A DNA stretch of 6,123 nt, taken from assembly GCA_025361105.1 (NCBI GenBank), contig JANYAW010000230.1:1-6123 (forward strand), in the 5' to 3' direction. This document shows positions 5,590 to 6,123 of this stretch, one piece after another. The first letter of the stretch is position 1. Each line of letters starts with the position of its first letter. Source of the stretch: Rhodocyclaceae bacterium. Its GTDB lineage: Bacteria > Pseudomonadota > Gammaproteobacteria > Burkholderiales > Rhodocyclaceae. A program made the translations under genes and the position numbers. Under the pieces are notes generated by a model that worked only from the letters and a program-made list of their open reading frames with translations, searched no databases and was not told the DNA's origin.

Positions 5590-6123
5590 ATGAACAAAAA
5601 CCTCTACGCGCTGTTTGCCTCGCGATTTCCGAAAGACAAAACGGCGGCCTGCATGATTCTGGCTGATGGCCGTGTATGGACTTATGGCGACGTGGAGCGC
5701 GCTTCCGGGCGCATGGCGAATCTGCTGGTGGCGTTGGGTTTGAAGCCCGGCGATCGCGTTGCCGCACAAGTCGAAAAATCTGCCGAGGCGCTGGTGCTTT
5801 ACCTGGCGACGATACGCGCCGGGATGGTTTTTTTGCCGCTCAATCCGGCCTATCAGCGCAATGAAATTGAGTACTTTCTGGGCGACGCCAAACCCGGCTT
5901 GTTCGTTTGTCGCACGCAAGCGCTGGCTTTAGGCAATGAGCTGGCAAAAGCCGCCGGTGTGGCGCATGTATTGGAACTGACCGATGCCGGAACCGGCACA
6001 CTGATAAGCGCGGCGACGCCGTATGCGGATAGTTTTGCAACTGTGAAACGCAGTTCCGATCAACTCGCCGCGATTTTGTATACCTCGGGCACGACTGGGC
6101 GATCCAAGGGCGCGATGTTGACC
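5590..6123 (+). CDS. matB: Malonyl-CoA synthetase (MatB-like acyl-CoA ligase), C-terminus cut by right edge
   Basis: The frame from ATG 5590 is open for 178 codons to the window end; the full family protein is around 500 residues. It belongs to the AMP-forming acyl-CoA synthetase superfamily, which activates a carboxylate with ATP to an acyl-adenylate and then to the CoA thioester. The P-loop YTSGTTGRSKGAMLT occupies 164-178. The N-terminus resembles MatB as I know it: MNKNLYALFASRFP, ADGRVWTYGDVE, LKPGDRVAAQVEKSAEALVLYL, RAGMVFLPLNPAYQRNE and YFLGDAKPGLFVC. MatB converts malonate (and often methylmalonate) to its CoA ester. The acyl-binding residues that would settle specificity lie outside the window. 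It starts 3 nt after dctM with no clear Shine-Dalgarno sequence, implying translational coupling, and its presence is the main clue to the transporter's substrate. Confidence 0.86.
   Translation, partial: MNKNLYALFASRFPKDKTAACMILADGRVWTYGDVERASGRMANLLVALGLKPGDRVAAQVEKSAEALVLYLATIRAGMVFLPLNPAYQRNEIEYFLGDAKPGLFVCRTQALALGNELAKAAGVAHVLELTDAGTGTLISAATPYADSFATVKRSSDQLAAILYTSGTTGRSKGAMLT

Noticed and set aside
5233..5919. Long minus-strand ORF (228 codons) across the dctM-matB junction
   Set aside because: It crosses two genuine plus-strand genes, is His/Gln/Arg-rich, and matches no family I recognise.

Overview
The window looks like a chromosomal segment from a Gram-negative proteobacterium, most likely a betaproteobacterium. 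This rests on moderately high GC in the coding regions, a YrfG-type nucleotidase, a three-part TRAP transporter with a Sec-type signal peptide, and MatB-like and crotonase sequences resembling those I know from Burkholderiales and relatives. The taxonomic guess is inference.

Layout. (1) Positions 1-743, minus strand: an HNH endonuclease gene running off the left edge. It begins at a TTG codon behind a strong ribosome binding site and overlaps a tiny upstream ORF (730-807). (2) 744-1013: a divergent intergenic region with two small inverted repeats and no convincing promoter. (3) 1014-2462, plus strand: a tightly linked pair, a crotonase-fold enzyme and a HAD phosphatase of the YrfG (GMP/IMP 5'-nucleotidase) type. 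(4) 2463-2622: a gap with a possible weak terminator and a plausible sigma-70 promoter. (5) 2623 to the right edge, plus strand: a compact operon dctP-dctQ-dctM-matB. It encodes a periplasmic binding protein, the small and large membrane subunits of a TRAP transporter, and the first 178 residues of a malonyl-CoA synthetase cut by the right edge.

How the genes work together. The TRAP genes followed 3 nt later by a MatB-type ligase suggest uptake of malonate (or a close dicarboxylate such as methylmalonate) and its activation to an acyl-CoA, as in the matPQMAB arrangement known from Sinorhizobium. A classical malonyl-CoA decarboxylase (MatA) is not visible but could lie beyond the right edge. 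The upstream crotonase keeps only one of the two hydratase glutamates and has a Tyr near the place used by methylmalonyl-CoA decarboxylase, so it may act on the same acyl-CoA; this is a hypothesis.

The most unusual sequence-level observations are a five-codon minicistron (4217-4234) that links dctQ to dctM through two ATGA overlaps, a strong imperfect hairpin inside the first codons of dctQ (3675-3706), and the HNH gene's TTG start overlapped by a leader ORF. I see no IS element, CRISPR array, tRNA or rRNA.
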